In this document: in pieces, positions 27,888 to 37,391 of the stretch
Position numbering within the stretch: position 1 is the first letter of the stretch
Layout: each line of letters starts with the position of its first letter
Made by a program: the position numbers and the translations under genes
Assembly: GCF_014197915.1 (NCBI RefSeq)
Contig: NZ_JACIGK010000008.1
Location: 1 to 64,000, forward strand
Direction: 5' to 3'
Length of the DNA: 64,000 nt
Source: Roseospira visakhapatnamensis
GTDB lineage: Bacteria; Pseudomonadota; Alphaproteobacteria; Rhodospirillales; Rhodospirillaceae
Notes under the pieces: model-generated
What the model was told of the DNA's origin: nothing
Seen by the model: the letters and a program-made list of their open reading frames with translations, nothing else
Database searches by the model: none

Positions 27888-29210
27888 GTGACAGCTCATC
27901 ATCCCCGGCGCCGACCGAAGGTCCGCTTCGCCGCCGTTTTCCTGGTCGCGCTGTCGGTCGTGGCGACGGCATCCCTGACCCCGCACCCGGCCCGGGCGCA
28001 GCAGGCGGGGGACGTCTCCGGCGGCATGGTCATGCGGATTGCCGCAGTGGTGAATGACGAGGTGATCTCCGTCTACGACATCGAGGCCCGGACACGCATT
28101 CTGATCGCCTCGTCCGGCATCCCCGACACACCCGAGGTGAAGGCGCAGATCCGGGATCAAGTGCTGCGATCGCTGATCGACGAGACCCTAAAGATTCAGG
28201 CCGCCGAGCGCCTGGGCCAGGAGGTCACCGAGGACGACATGCGCACCGCCATCGGCCAGGTGGAAGCGCAGAACGGCATTCCGCCCGGTGGCTTCGAGGA
28301 CTTCATTCAGGTCACCGGCCTGGACAGGGAGTCGGCCTTGCGTCAGATCGAGGCCGAGGTGGCCTGGATCAAGGCCGTGCGGGCACGGTTCCGCAATCAG
28401 GTGGACATTTCCGATGATCAGGTGGACATCGTCCTCGGCCAACTTGAGGCCGCCCAGGGCAAGCCCGAGCACCTGGCCCGCGAAATTTTCCTGCCGGTGG
28501 ACAATCCGGCCGACGAGGCGCGGGTGCGGGCCAACGCCGAACAGCTGCTGGCCGAACTGAGGCGCGGAGCCTCCTTCGCCGCCGTCGCCCGCCAGTTCTC
28601 CCGCAGCCCGACAGCGGCCAACGGGGGCAGCCTGGGGTGGGTGCGCGCGGGGGAACTGGACCCGGCCCTGGAACAGGCCCTGCTGGGCATGCAGCCCAAG
28701 ACGCTTTCGGATCCCGTGCGCACGGTCAGCGGCTATCATATCCTGTACCTGGCCGAGCGGCGCCGCACCGCCCAACCGCAGCCGGACAAGGCCCGCCTGA
28801 CGATCAGCCAGATCGTGATGCCCTCCGGTGGTCCGAATGCGATGTCGGCGTCCGACCAGGCGGCCATCGCGGCCGAGGTGGCGGCGGGCGTGGACTCCTG
28901 CGAGGCGTTCAACGCCATTGCCACGTCGCGCGACCTGCCGAACTCCGGGCCGGTGGGGACCCTGGCGGTGGCGTCGGTCGATCAGCCCGTGCGGGGCGTT
29001 CTGATGGGCATGGAGGTGGGCGAGGTCTCCGACCCCGTCGATGTGCGGGGGGGCAAGCTGATCCTCATGCTCTGCGACCGGTCGGTGCCGGGCGGCATGC
29101 CCAGCCGCGAGGCCATTCGGGATCGCCTGTATCAGCAGCGCCTGGAACTGGTCTCCAACCGCTACCTCCGCACCTTGCGTCAGCAGGCCGTCATCGACCT
29201 GCGCATCTAA
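27888..29210 (+). CDS. surA: Periplasmic chaperone / peptidyl-prolyl isomerase SurA
   Basis: Outer-membrane-protein chaperone of 440 aa. The chosen start is GTG 27888, with GGAGGG 5 bases upstream, because it yields a basic n-region and a signal peptide ending PARAQ. The frame is open to ATG 27798 directly at the lptD stop, but that adds 30 unlike residues. The SurA N-domain (AAVVNDEVISVYDIEARTR) is followed by a parvulin domain with GWVRAGELDPALEQAL and SGYHILYL, and a second, degenerate parvulin-like region. It would escort LptD and other barrels. Confidence 0.9.
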   Translation: MTAHHPRRRPKVRFAAVFLVALSVVATASLTPHPARAQQAGDVSGGMVMRIAAVVNDEVISVYDIEARTRILIASSGIPDTPEVKAQIRDQVLRSLIDETLKIQAAERLGQEVTEDDMRTAIGQVEAQNGIPPGGFEDFIQVTGLDRESALRQIEAEVAWIKAVRARFRNQVDISDDQVDIVLGQLEAAQGKPEHLAREIFLPVDNPADEARVRANAEQLLAELRRGASFAAVARQFSRSPTAANGGSLGWVRAGELDPALEQALLGMQPKTLSDPVRTVSGYHILYLAERRRTAQPQPDKARLTISQIVMPSGGPNAMSASDQAAIAAEVAAGVDSCEAFNAIATSRDLPNSGPVGTLAVASVDQPVRGVLMGMEVGEVSDPVDVRGGKLILMLCDRSVPGGMPSREAIRDRLYQQRLELVSNRYLRTLRQQAVIDLRI

Positions 29211-29285
29211 CCGGGAGGTCTCGCGGGATCCTGTCCGACCCTCGGTCCGGTCCCCGCGCGCCCCTGAACGGACGGTTGGCTTGCC

Positions 29286-30368
29286 ATGACTCCCCCCTCT
29301 TCACCGTCGCCGTCACCGGCACGCCCCTCACCGGCACGCCCGGCGTCGGCGCCGCCCCTGGCCCTGACCATGGGGGATCCGGCGGGCATCGGCGGTGACC
29401 TGGCCTTGCGGGTGTGGCGGGACCGGGGGGGGCTCGGGCCGGTGCCGCCGTTCGTGGTGCTGGACGACGCCCGGCGCCTGGCGGCGCTGGCCGCGACACT
29501 GGGCTGGCCGGTGCCCATCCTGCGCGTGACGCGGCCGGACGAGGCTCCGGCGGCCTTTGGCCAGGGGCTGCCGGTCCTGCACCGGCCGCTGGCGGCGCCC
29601 GCCCATGCGGGCCGTCCGGACCCGGTCCACGGGCCGGCGGTGCGCGCGGCGATCGACGATGCCGTGGCCCTGATCCGTCAGGGCCGGGTGGCGGGCGTGG
29701 TCACCAATCCCCTCAACAAGGACGTGATGCAGGCCGCCGGCTTTGCCTTCCCCGGCCACACCGAATACCTGGCCCATCTGGCCGGGCAGGGGCCGGCGAC
29801 GGTGGCCATGATGCTCGCCTGCCCGGGCCTGCGGGTGGTGCCGGTGACCATCCATGTGGCGCTGGCCCAGGTGCCCCGGGTGCTGACCACCGAGGCCATC
29901 GTCGCCGCCGGCCGGGTGACGGCGCGGGCGCTGGTCCGTGATTTCGGCCTGTCCACGCCGCGCCTGGCGGTGGCCGGGCTCAACCCGCATGCCGGCGAGA
30001 ACGGTCGCATGGGCGACGAGGAGGCGCGCGTCATCGTCCCGGCCGTCGAGCGGCTGCGGGCCGCGGGCCTGGCCGTCTTCGATCCCCGCCCGGCCGACAC
30101 GCTGTTCCACGCCGAGGCCCGGGCCACCTATGACGCCGTGCTGTGCATGTATCACGATCAGGCGCTGATCCCGCTGAAGACCATCGACTTCGCCGGAGGC
30201 GTCAACGTTACCCTGGGCCTGCCCTTCGTGCGCACCTCGCCCGACCACGGCACGGCCTTCGACATCGCCGGCACGGGACGCGCCGATCCGACCAGTCTGG
30301 TGGCCGCGCTGCGGCTGGCGGCAGACATGGCGGCGGTCCGCGCGCTCCCCTGGGAGGATCGCCCGTGA
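29286..30368 (+). CDS. pdxA: 4-hydroxythreonine-4-phosphate dehydrogenase PdxA
   Basis: NAD-dependent, divalent-metal enzyme of 360 aa in DXP-dependent pyridoxal 5'-phosphate synthesis. Family blocks are [27 protein letters not shown] with FPGHTEYLA (metal-binding His), and [11 protein letters not shown] near the C-terminus. The extreme N-terminus is a Pro/Ser/Ala stretch from short direct repeats (ACCGGCACGCCC) and is probably unstructured. Its stop overlaps the ksgA GTG (GTGA), coupling the two. Confidence 0.93.
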   Translation: MTPPSSPSPSPARPSPARPASAPPLALTMGDPAGIGGDLALRVWRDRGGLGPVPPFVVLDDARRLAALAATLGWPVPILRVTRPDEAPAAFGQGLPVLHRPLAAPAHAGRPDPVHGPAVRAAIDDAVALIRQGRVAGVVTNPLNKDVMQAAGFAFPGHTEYLAHLAGQGPATVAMMLACPGLRVVPVTIHVALAQVPRVLTTEAIVAAGRVTARALVRDFGLSTPRLAVAGLNPHAGENGRMGDEEARVIVPAVERLRAAGLAVFDPRPADTLFHAEARATYDAVLCMYHDQALIPLKTIDFAGGVNVTLGLPFVRTSPDHGTAFDIAGTGRADPTSLVAALRLAADMAAVRALPWEDRP

Positions 30369-31228
30369 ACGACGCGGCCGTGGACCTGCCCCCCTTGCGC
30401 GAGGTGATCGCCCGCCATGGACTGGACGCGCGCAAGGCGCTGGGGCAGCACTTCCTGCTCGACCTGAACCTGACCCGGCGCATCGCCCGCGCCGCCGGCG
30501 ACCTGTCCGAGGGCACGGTGATCGAGGTCGGTCCCGGCCCCGGCGGCCTGACCCGGGCGTTGCTGGAGCAGGGCGCCCGGGTGATCGCCATCGAGAAGGA
30601 CGCCCGCTGCCGCGCCGCGCTGGCGGAGGTGGGCGCGGCTTTCCCGGGGCGCCTGACGGTGATCGAGGGCGATGCGCTCGACCAGGACATGGCCGCCCTC
30701 GGCACGTCCCCGCGCCGGGTGGTGGCCAACCTGCCGTACAATGTGTCCACGCCCCTGCTGATCGGCTGGCTGCGTGATATCCGCGCCTTCGACACCCTGG
30801 TGCTGATGTTCCAGAAAGAGGTCGCGGACCGCCTGTGGGCGCGGCCGGGGGGGCGGGGATTCAGTCGCCTCTCGGTGCTGACCCAGTGGTTGTGCGCGGT
30901 CAATCCCGTGTTCGACGTCAATCCACGCGCCTTCACGCCGCCACCCAAGGTGACTTCGGCCGTGGTGCGGCTGACCCCGCGCGAGGCGCCGTTGATGGAC
31001 GTGCCGTTCGCGACGGTGGAGCGGGTGACCGCCACCCTGTTCGGCCAGCGCCGCAAGATGGTGCGGGCGCCGCTGAAGACGCTGGGCGATCCGGCGGTGA
31101 TCTGTGACGCCTGCGGGATCGATCCGATGCTTCGCGCCGAGCAGTTGCCCGTGGAGGCGTTCTTGCGCGTGGCGCACTGGCTGACGGTGACGCAGGCCGG
31201 GTCCCGTCCCAGTGGTCACGGACCATGA
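30365..31228 (+). CDS. rsmA: 16S rRNA dimethyladenosine transferase KsgA/RsmA
   Basis: SAM-dependent enzyme of 287 aa that dimethylates two adjacent adenines near the 3' end of 16S r[13 protein letters not shown], the SAM site [10 protein letters not shown], the acidic turn IAIEKD, and the catalytic NLPYN motif are all in place. Translation is taken from GTG 30365, which overlaps the pdxA stop by four bases; the upstream ATG 30143 would lie deep inside pdxA. Last gene of the lptD-surA-pdxA-ksgA run. Confidence 0.94.
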   Translation: MNDAAVDLPPLREVIARHGLDARKALGQHFLLDLNLTRRIARAAGDLSEGTVIEVGPGPGGLTRALLEQGARVIAIEKDARCRAALAEVGAAFPGRLTVIEGDALDQDMAALGTSPRRVVANLPYNVSTPLLIGWLRDIRAFDTLVLMFQKEVADRLWARPGGRGFSRLSVLTQWLCAVNPVFDVNPRAFTPPPKVTSAVVRLTPREAPLMDVPFATVERVTATLFGQRRKMVRAPLKTLGDPAVICDACGIDPMLRAEQLPVEAFLRVAHWLTVTQAGSRPSGHGP

Positions 31229-31275
31229 CCGGTGCGGCCCAGGCACCGTTGCACGGTATCCGTTTTTTTTGTTGG

Positions 31276-31329
31276 GGGGCGCCTGTAAGGCGCCCCGGGA
31301 CGTTGGAGGGGGCGCCTGGAAGGCGCCCC
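31276..31329. repeat. Tandem pair of GGGGCGCC hairpins between convergent genes
   Basis: GGGGCGCC (31276-31283) / GGCGCCCC (31289-31296) and GGGGCGCC (31309-31316) / GGCGCCCC (31322-31329), loops TGTAA and TGGAA. A T8 run precedes the pair on the plus strand. They lie between the ksgA stop (31228) and the opposing stop at 31358, so a bidirectional terminator is the likely role. A degenerate GGCGGATGACT arm follows at 31332. Confidence 0.65.
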
Positions 31330-31357
31330 GGGGCGGATGACTCCCGCGTGGCCGCTG

Positions 31358-32392
31358 TTACTTCGCGCGGTGCGCGGGATGAAGCGCGGGACCCAGGGTC
31401 GAGGCCCAGCGCCGCAATACGGTGGGGTACTCGATGACGCTGGAATCGACATAGGCCGGCAGGGCGAACACGTGCCCCGAGGCGATGGCGGGGATCTCGG
31501 CGAGGGCCGGGTCCTGCCGCCGGGCCGCGAGCAGCTTGCGCTGCACGGCGTCGGCATCGCCGGTCAGCACCAGCACGTCGGGCCGGATCGCCGTCAACGG
31601 CGCCAGCGACCCCACCGTTGCGAAGCCGTGCCGCACGGTGGCGCCGGCCTCAACAAACGCACCACCGGCGTTGGTCAGGCCCATGGGCTCCAGCAGGAAG
31701 GCATCGGAATAGCCGCCGGGCACCTCCACCCGAACGAATCCCTTGCCGTTGGCGTCCTGGTGCACGCCATTGAGGATCACCACCGTGGTTCCCGGCTCGG
31801 CGGTGGGCAGGCGGGCCAGGGCGGCCTCCAGCGCCGCCGCGCGCCGCGAGATCAGGGCTTCGGCCTGCTCGGTCCGGTCCAGAAGGGCGCCGACCCGGCG
31901 GATGGCGGCATCCAGTCCGTCCCCGAAGGCGACCACCTCCACCGACACGTCCAGGTCGTCGAGCACCCCCGACTCCCTCAGCATCGACACCGCCTTCATC
32001 GGGTCGCGGACGGGCTTCAGCCGGTCGAACCCCGGCGTGTGTTCGATCAGCACGCGGCGGATGCCGGTCTCCCGCAGGGTCCGGGGCACGATCTCCGGAT
32101 CCCGCGCCACGATGTACTGCGGACACCCGAGGATCATGGTCGAGGTCTTGGCGAGCGTGCGGCCGAAGGACCATGCATCCCCGCGAATGGACATGGCGCG
32201 CGGCACCACGCCGAGGTGATAGGCGACGTTGACCAGCCGGTCGCCGATCATGATCACGTCCTGGCGCTCCGGCGGCGGAGTCCCGGGCTTGGCCGCGGCG
32301 GTCGTGGCGGTCACGGCGGTGACCAGCGCCAGCGTGAGGGCCGCCAGCGTCGTGAGGCGCCGGCGGAGTCCTGGCGGAGAGAAGGCCATCAT
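31358..32392 (-). CDS. Periplasmic binding protein, FecB/TroA-like fold
   Basis: Secreted binding protein of 344 aa. The signal peptide ends around TTAAAKP. Sequence features fit a cobalamin/siderophore-type (FecB-like) binding protein: VIMIGDRLVNVAYHLG near the mature N-terminus, a long central helix region, and the repeated GHVFALPAY-type C-terminal lobe. No FecC-type permease is present nearby, so it may serve the TauC-type importer upstream or act as a chaperone. Last gene of the seven-gene unit, 53 bases after the FmdE-like gene. Ligand not predictable. Confidence 0.72.
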   Translation of the reverse strand: MMAFSPPGLRRRLTTLAALTLALVTAVTATTAAAKPGTPPPERQDVIMIGDRLVNVAYHLGVVPRAMSIRGDAWSFGRTLAKTSTMILGCPQYIVARDPEIVPRTLRETGIRRVLIEHTPGFDRLKPVRDPMKAVSMLRESGVLDDLDVSVEVVAFGDGLDAAIRRVGALLDRTEQAEALISRRAAALEAALARLPTAEPGTTVVILNGVHQDANGKGFVRVEVPGGYSDAFLLEPMGLTNAGGAFVEAGATVRHGFATVGSLAPLTAIRPDVLVLTGDADAVQRKLLAARRQDPALAEIPAIASGHVFALPAYVDSSVIEYPTVLRRWASTLGPALHPAHRAK

Positions 32393-32445
32393 GGTGCTCT
32401 GTCCTGGTGAGTGTTGGGGGGTGGCGATGCCGGCGGTCCCGGCGG

Positions 32446-33507
32446 TCATGGGTCCACGCGCTCCAGCAGATCGGTGGGCGCGAGATCGACGATCGCCGTG
32501 GCCACGTCGCGCTTGTAACCGGCCCAGCGGGCGTCCTGCGCGGGCGTGGCGAGGCCGGCCAGACTCAGGCGGCCCATGTCCGCGAAGTCGTCGGGCAGCA
32601 GGCCGTCCTTGAGCCGCCACGTCTCGGCGCGGTCGCCGGTCAGGATGCGGAAGGCGAACACGCCGAACGGCGACGGAGGCGCGTCCGGCGGGCTCGGCAG
32701 CCGGGCGAGGCGCTGGCGGGTCAGGGCGCGGACCCCGACCTCCAGCGTGTCGAGAAGCCCGGGCGGGGTGAGGCCGGTCAGGATCACCAGGCCGTTGCGG
32801 TCGAGGGGGCGGTCCCCGGCGGCCAGCCTGAGCAGCTTGTGCGCCAGCACCACGCCGCCAAAGTGGTCGCCGTCATGGAAGGCGAGGGCATGGTCCATGG
32901 TCATGGCGTGCTCGCCAGCCAGATCGCGCACGATCACCGGGGTCGGATCGCGCAGGACCGGGGTGGGACCGGTCGGTGTGGCGGAGGGGGCCGGCGCGCC
33001 CGGACCCACGTCCACCTCGAACAGGTCGTCCAGGGCGGACGCGCTCACCGCGTCGGTCAAGGCGGCGCGCCGGGCCCACAGGTCGGCCTGGTCGTCCTCG
33101 GGGACGAAGCCGGCTTCGTCCCGTGTCTGGGCCTCGGGAAACCCGGCCGGCACGACATCCGGACGCACCGTGGCCCGCACGCGGGCTGTGCCCACCGTCA
33201 GGCCGAGCACGATGTCGCCGCAGCCGGTCGCGCCGGTCGGCTGGCGTGGCATCACGCGGATCCGGCGGCGGCTGACGGCGCGCGTGAGAAACTCGACCGC
33301 GTCGGTCAGGCCGGGGGGCGTCACGCTCAGGTCGACGGCCATGGCCTCCCGCGCGGGCGCCCGCAGGTCGAGCGCCTGGTACGCCAGTTCGAAGAACCGC
33401 CAGGCCAGGGCGACGCCGGGGCCGTGACGGGCGGCGTGGTAGTCCTGGGCCTGCGCGCAGGTCAGGGTCTTGGCACCCATGGCATCGGTGACGGTCAGGG
33501 GGATCAT
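32446..33507 (-). CDS. FmdE-like protein with internal tandem duplication
   Basis: Protein of 353 aa built from two similar halves. Half 1 has H24-x3-H28-G-P-G (DYHAARHGPGVALA), PPG at 64-66 and TGATGCGDIV at 91-100. Half 2 repeats this with H211-x3-H215 (FHDGDHFGGVVLA), PPG at 248-250 and a diverged final block. The pattern recalls FmdE (formylmethanofuran dehydrogenase operon) domains, but the usual HGHxC cysteine is replaced by His. No signal peptide is visible, so it is probably cytoplasmic. ATG 33507 overlaps the nnrS stop by four bases. A metal or cofactor-handling role is inference. Confidence 0.62.
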   Translation of the reverse strand: MIPLTVTDAMGAKTLTCAQAQDYHAARHGPGVALAWRFFELAYQALDLRAPAREAMAVDLSVTPPGLTDAVEFLTRAVSRRRIRVMPRQPTGATGCGDIVLGLTVGTARVRATVRPDVVPAGFPEAQTRDEAGFVPEDDQADLWARRAALTDAVSASALDDLFEVDVGPGAPAPSATPTGPTPVLRDPTPVIVRDLAGEHAMTMDHALAFHDGDHFGGVVLAHKLLRLAAGDRPLDRNGLVILTGLTPPGLLDTLEVGVRALTRQRLARLPSPPDAPPSPFGVFAFRILTGDRAETWRLKDGLLPDDFADMGRLSLAGLATPAQDARWAGYKRDVATAIVDLAPTDLLERVDP

Positions 33508-34778
33508 GCGGAGGGTCCTCTGGTTGGGGGATGGGAGACCGGTGTCCGCCCCAGCAACAGCCGGGCGTGCCCGATCAGGAAGACGAGGAAGGCGCCGCTC
33601 CACAGCAGGGTGGACCCCCACAGCAGCCCCGGTGCCCAGCCAAGAGCCCAGGTAAAAGGCGCGGCGACACGCAGGCCGGCGCCGGCGGCGGCGAGCCAGA
33701 TGGCGGCGGTGGCCGGGCGGCTCAAGGGCAGGGTCCCGCCCATGTGCCGGCGGGAGGCGACGCCGAACACCGTCAGGCATCCCACCGCCAGGGTGCCGGC
33801 GCCGGCGGCATGCCAGGCGGCGTCCAGCCATGGCAGGTGAAGCAGGCGGGCGGCGCCGAACAGCGCCAGGGCGGTCACCAGGAACAGGGTGGACAGCACG
33901 AAGCCGTGAAAGAAGCTGTGCCGGGCGGCGCGGCCGATCCATATCGCGCCCAGGCGGTCCATCTGCGCCGCCGCCGCCGCCCAGGCCATCCAGGCCGTGA
34001 CCGGGGAGAGTGGCGCGACCGCGTAGGCCAGGACGGTCGCGCCCAGGGTCAGGGCGACCAGACGGTTGCGTGACGGGTCCGGTGGCGGCATCGGGGGGCG
34101 CCCGCTCAGGCGCAGGGCCTCGGGTCCCAGGACCGGCGCCACGCGGGAGATGACGCAGGCGTGGATCCACACCAGCAGCAGGACGCCCAGGTCCCCCAGC
34201 CAGCGCAGCGGATGGCCGACCCGGCCCTCGATCATGATCCCGATCAGGCCGGCCGGCGGCAGGTCAAGCCACAGCACCACGAACAGCCCGTGCGTGCCCA
34301 TCATGCCCAGCGCGGCGACCGCGAAGACGGCATGGCGACCCTGGGCGTGGCGCAGGACCGCCACGGCGATCAGGGTTCCGAAGGCCAGCGTCGGCACCAC
34401 CAGAAGAGCCGCCGCCAGGGTCGGCGGCAGGACACCGGTCAGAAGCGCGGCCCCCCGGGCGACGGCCCACGCCGCCCACAGGCCGGCCAGCCCGCGACCG
34501 CGCACCATCGGCGCGCCGGACCAGGCGGGCAGGGCGGTGAGCAGGAAGCCGCCCACGGCGGCCATGCCCAGGCCGAACACCATTTCGTGGATGTGCCAGA
34601 CGATCGCGCCGCCCGGGATCGGTCCGTCCCAGCCGGCCAGATAGGCCACCAGCCATGGCACGATGAGCCCCGCGCCGACCAGCGCGGCCGACGGAAAGAA
34701 GATCCGGAAGGGCTGTGACCAGCACGGCCGCGCGGACTTCGCCGTCGTGACGGGGTGCGGTCCGGTCACGCCGGTCAT
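33504..34778 (-). CDS. nnrS: NnrS family heme/copper membrane protein
   Basis: Inner-membrane protein of 424 aa with about 12 hydrophobic helices. The diagnostic HIHEMVFGLGMAAVGGFLLT block (His62, His64, Glu65) and the later His-containing helices identify NnrS, a heme- and copper-containing protein linked to nitric oxide stress in denitrifiers. No NO or nitrite reductase gene is in the window. Here it is embedded by 4-base overlaps between an ABC ATPase gene and the FmdE-like gene, an odd context suggesting a role in handling the imported substrate or its metal. Confidence 0.88.
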   Translation of the reverse strand: MTGVTGPHPVTTAKSARPCWSQPFRIFFPSAALVGAGLIVPWLVAYLAGWDGPIPGGAIVWHIHEMVFGLGMAAVGGFLLTALPAWSGAPMVRGRGLAGLWAAWAVARGAALLTGVLPPTLAAALLVVPTLAFGTLIAVAVLRHAQGRHAVFAVAALGMMGTHGLFVVLWLDLPPAGLIGIMIEGRVGHPLRWLGDLGVLLLVWIHACVISRVAPVLGPEALRLSGRPPMPPPDPSRNRLVALTLGATVLAYAVAPLSPVTAWMAWAAAAAQMDRLGAIWIGRAARHSFFHGFVLSTLFLVTALALFGAARLLHLPWLDAAWHAAGAGTLAVGCLTVFGVASRRHMGGTLPLSRPATAAIWLAAAGAGLRVAAPFTWALGWAPGLLWGSTLLWSGAFLVFLIGHARLLLGRTPVSHPPTRGPSA

Positions 34779-35560
34779 GCCGTCACCCTCCGCCGGCCGG
34801 GGGTGGCCCCCAGGGCCTCCGCCACGGCCGGTTCCCGCCAGAGCGCCTGCAGGCCGGCCAGCACGGCGGCGTCGTCGCGGGCGTCGGCGGGCTGGGCGAA
34901 CCCGGTGCTGAAGGCGACCCGGCCGGGCGGCCCCGCCATCACCACCAGGCGGTCGCAGACACGGATGGCTTCCGTCAGGTCATGGGTGACGAACACGGCG
35001 GCCACGCCCCGGGCGGTCACCGTCTGGCGCACCAGGTCCTGGAGGTCGCGCCGCAACACGCTGTCGAGCGCGTTGAACGGCTCGTCCAGCAACAACAGGT
35101 CGGGCTCGATGGCCAGGGCGCGGGCCAGGGCCACCCGCTGGCGCATGCCCCCGGACAGCTGATGGGGGAACTTGTCGCCGTCCTCCGGCGCGAGGCCCAG
35201 GCTCTCCAGCAGGCGTTGCGCGGCGTCCAGCCGTTGCCGGCGCGGCATGCCCTGGCAGCGCAGGCCGAAGGCGGCGTTGTCCCGCGCCCGCCGCCAGGGC
35301 AGCAAGCGGCTGTCCTGGAACATGAGGGCGATGCGCCTGGCCCGTGTCTCGACACGCCCGGCCCCCGGCTTCAACAACCCGGCGGCGATGCTCAGAAGCG
35401 TGGTCTTGCCGCAGCCCGACGGACCGACCAGGGTCAGCAGGCCACCGGCCGGGACGGCCAGGGTGAGGCGATCGAGGATGGCCGTCCGGCCGATGCTGAC
35501 GGACACGTCGTGCCACGCGAGCACGGAGGCCGCCGCGTCGGGTGTCGGCGTCAGGGTCAT
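34775..35560 (-). CDS. ABC transporter ATP-binding protein, NitT/TauT type
   Basis: Cytoplasmic ATPase of 261 aa. Walker A is GPSGCGKTT, the signature LSGGMRQRVALARAL, and Walker B LLLLDEPFNALD, followed by FVTHDLTEAIRVCDRL; all fit the TauB/SsuB/NrtD group. The ATG at 35560 overlaps the permease stop, and its own stop overlaps the nnrS ATG, so it is inside a coupled operon. Substrates of this group include taurine, sulfonates, nitrate, thiamine precursors and others, so the type alone does not identify the ligand. Confidence 0.9.
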   Translation of the reverse strand: MTLTPTPDAAASVLAWHDVSVSIGRTAILDRLTLAVPAGGLLTLVGPSGCGKTTLLSIAAGLLKPGAGRVETRARRIALMFQDSRLLPWRRARDNAAFGLRCQGMPRRQRLDAAQRLLESLGLAPEDGDKFPHQLSGGMRQRVALARALAIEPDLLLLDEPFNALDSVLRRDLQDLVRQTVTARGVAAVFVTHDLTEAIRVCDRLVVMAGPPGRVAFSTGFAQPADARDDAAVLAGLQALWREPAVAEALGATPGRRRVTA

Positions 35561-36378
35561 GACCGCCGCTCCCGCGCGGCCTGACCCCGTGTGGCGCGCC
35601 AGGGCTCCAGGCGACGGCGCAGGGGGTCCATGACCAGCCCCTCCAGGCTCAGAAGCATGATCAGCGCCAGCAGGATCCAGGCCATGGCGTCGGCGGTGTC
35701 GATGTTGACCCGGGCCAGCGACAGCCCCTCGCCGATGCCGGCCGTGCCCCCCAGGACCTCGGCCATCACCGCCAGTTTCCACGACAGCCCCATGGCCGTC
35801 GCCAGCGCCGGAAAGACATAGGACAGGATATGCGGGACGTAGATATCGACGATGCGCACGCCCAGCGGCGCCCGGAAGGCGCGCGCCATGTCGAGCACCT
35901 CGCCGTCCAGCGTGCGGGCGCCCTGCATCGCGCCGATGATCACCACGGGCAGCGTCGTGACGACCACCGTGAACACGGCGGCGAGGCCACTACCGGCGAA
36001 CCAGATCAGCGCCAGCACCACCCAGGCGATCGCCGGCACGCCCAGGAAGAAGCGGACCAGCGGTTCCAGCAGGCGTCCGACGGTCACCGACAGGCCGGCG
36101 GCCGCGCCGATCAGCACGCCCGCCACGGCGGCCAGACCGAACCCCATCAACGCGTCGCGCGCCGTTTCCAGCGCCGCCGGCAGGGCCACGCCCTCGGCCA
36201 CCAGGGCGCCCAGCGCCCGCAGCGTGTCCATGGGCGAGGGCAGCACCAAACCGCCGTATACCTCGTGTCCGACCTGCCAGAGAGCGGCCAGCAGGCACAG
36301 CGAGACCAGCACCGCCCAGCCGCGCCACAGGAACGCCGCCGTCACACGCCCGATCCAGGCTGTTGTCGCCATCGTCAT
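35557..36378 (-). CDS. ABC transporter permease, NitT/TauT type
   Basis: Inner-membrane permease of 273 aa with about six helices. The coupling loop (KLAVMAEVLGGTAGIGEGLSLA) near the C-terminus is the TauC/SsuC pattern. The frame continues open upstream inside the binding-protein gene, but ATG 36378 overlaps that gene's stop by four bases, the same arrangement as its neighbours, and gives the usual length. Works with the 34775 ATPase and the 36375 binding protein. Confidence 0.9.
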   Translation of the reverse strand: MTMATTAWIGRVTAAFLWRGWAVLVSLCLLAALWQVGHEVYGGLVLPSPMDTLRALGALVAEGVALPAALETARDALMGFGLAAVAGVLIGAAAGLSVTVGRLLEPLVRFFLGVPAIAWVVLALIWFAGSGLAAVFTVVVTTLPVVIIGAMQGARTLDGEVLDMARAFRAPLGVRIVDIYVPHILSYVFPALATAMGLSWKLAVMAEVLGGTAGIGEGLSLARVNIDTADAMAWILLALIMLLSLEGLVMDPLRRRLEPWRATRGQAARERRS

Positions 36379-37379
36379 GCCGGCCAGTAGTAGCCGTCGC
36401 CGGGCAGGCGGCCGGCGACGATGTCCGGGTTCAGGCGCATCAGGCTGTTCAGGTAGAACTCGATGTCGGCGCGGGCCTCGCGCGACGGCGTGACGTCCAC
36501 CCGGAAGTGCGGAATCGATTTTTCGATGATCGGCGCCTTGACGCCCAGATAATCCTGGCCGAGACGTCCCGCGCTGGCCGGGTTGTTGTTGGCCCACTGG
36601 CCACCCCGCACGCAGGCGTCATGGAACGCCTGCACGACCTCGGGACGGTGCTGCACCAGGTCTTCCTGGACTCCCAGTCCGGCCTGGGCGATGCGGGCCG
36701 GGCGCCCGGTCTGGCGGCCGAGCTCCGCCGTCAGGTCCACCGCGCGGCGCACGGTCCGGCCGGCCCGCCGGCCGCGCAGGATCGCCGCCGTGGCGGCCGG
36801 CTCGGGCACCACGGCGATGTCCGTCTTCCCGGCCAGGAGCAACTGCACCACCTCCATCGGCGTGCCGGCATAGGTCACGTCGATGTCGCCGCGCGGGTCC
36901 AGCCCGGCATTGCTGGCCACCAGGCGGAAGATCAGGTCCGGGGCGTCGTCCTTGAACGCCAGGACGAGGCTGCGGCCGGCGAGGTCCTCGGGGCTGTCGA
37001 TCGTGTCGTCGGTGGTGACCACATACAGCAGGCCCCAGGTCATGATGTTCAGCATGCGTACCGGCACGCCCCGGTTGTGCAGGTTCGCGCAGGCGTAGCT
37101 GGGCGTGGCGAAGATGTCCATGGCGCCGGAGATGGCGCCGGCCCGCATCTGGTCCGGGGTCTTCCAGATGGTGAAGTCGACGGCGTCGACCAGCCCGTTC
37201 AAGGCGCCGCTCTCGACGGCATGGGCGAGAGTCACCGAGGGGGCGGACGGCATGCCGCTGATGGTGACCGGGGACCCGGCCGCCGCGCGCGATGGCCACA
37301 GCGGCGCGAGACCGCCGCCGGTGGCGGCGGCACCGGCCAGGGACAGGGCAAGGAAGGAACGGCGGTCGGGACGGAACAT
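36375..37379 (-). CDS. ABC transporter substrate-binding protein, NMT1/THI5-like
   Basis: Periplasmic binding protein of 334 aa with a twin-arginine-like signal (DRRSFLALSL). The two-lobe NMT1/TauA-type fold is suggested by TWGLLYVVTTDDTIDSPEDLAGRS-like and GKTDIAVVPEPAATAAIL blocks. A Tat signal suggests folding, perhaps with a cofactor, before export. It follows the outer-membrane receptor gene by 12 bases. The ligand is unknown; nothing marks it as a known sulfonate- or nitrate-binding protein. Confidence 0.85.
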   Translation of the reverse strand: MFRPDRRSFLALSLAGAAATGGGLAPLWPSRAAAGSPVTISGMPSAPSVTLAHAVESGALNGLVDAVDFTIWKTPDQMRAGAISGAMDIFATPSYACANLHNRGVPVRMLNIMTWGLLYVVTTDDTIDSPEDLAGRSLVLAFKDDAPDLIFRLVASNAGLDPRGDIDVTYAGTPMEVVQLLLAGKTDIAVVPEPAATAAILRGRRAGRTVRRAVDLTAELGRQTGRPARIAQAGLGVQEDLVQHRPEVVQAFHDACVRGGQWANNNPASAGRLGQDYLGVKAPIIEKSIPHFRVDVTPSREARADIEFYLNSLMRLNPDIVAGRLPGDGYYWPA

Positions 37380-37391
37380 GATGGGGCTCCC

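Noticed and set aside
32446-34170. 574-codon minus-strand frame as one long FmdE-like gene
   Set aside because: The upstream part overlaps nnrS in another frame; the ATG at 33507 with a 4-base overlap to the nnrS stop explains the gene.
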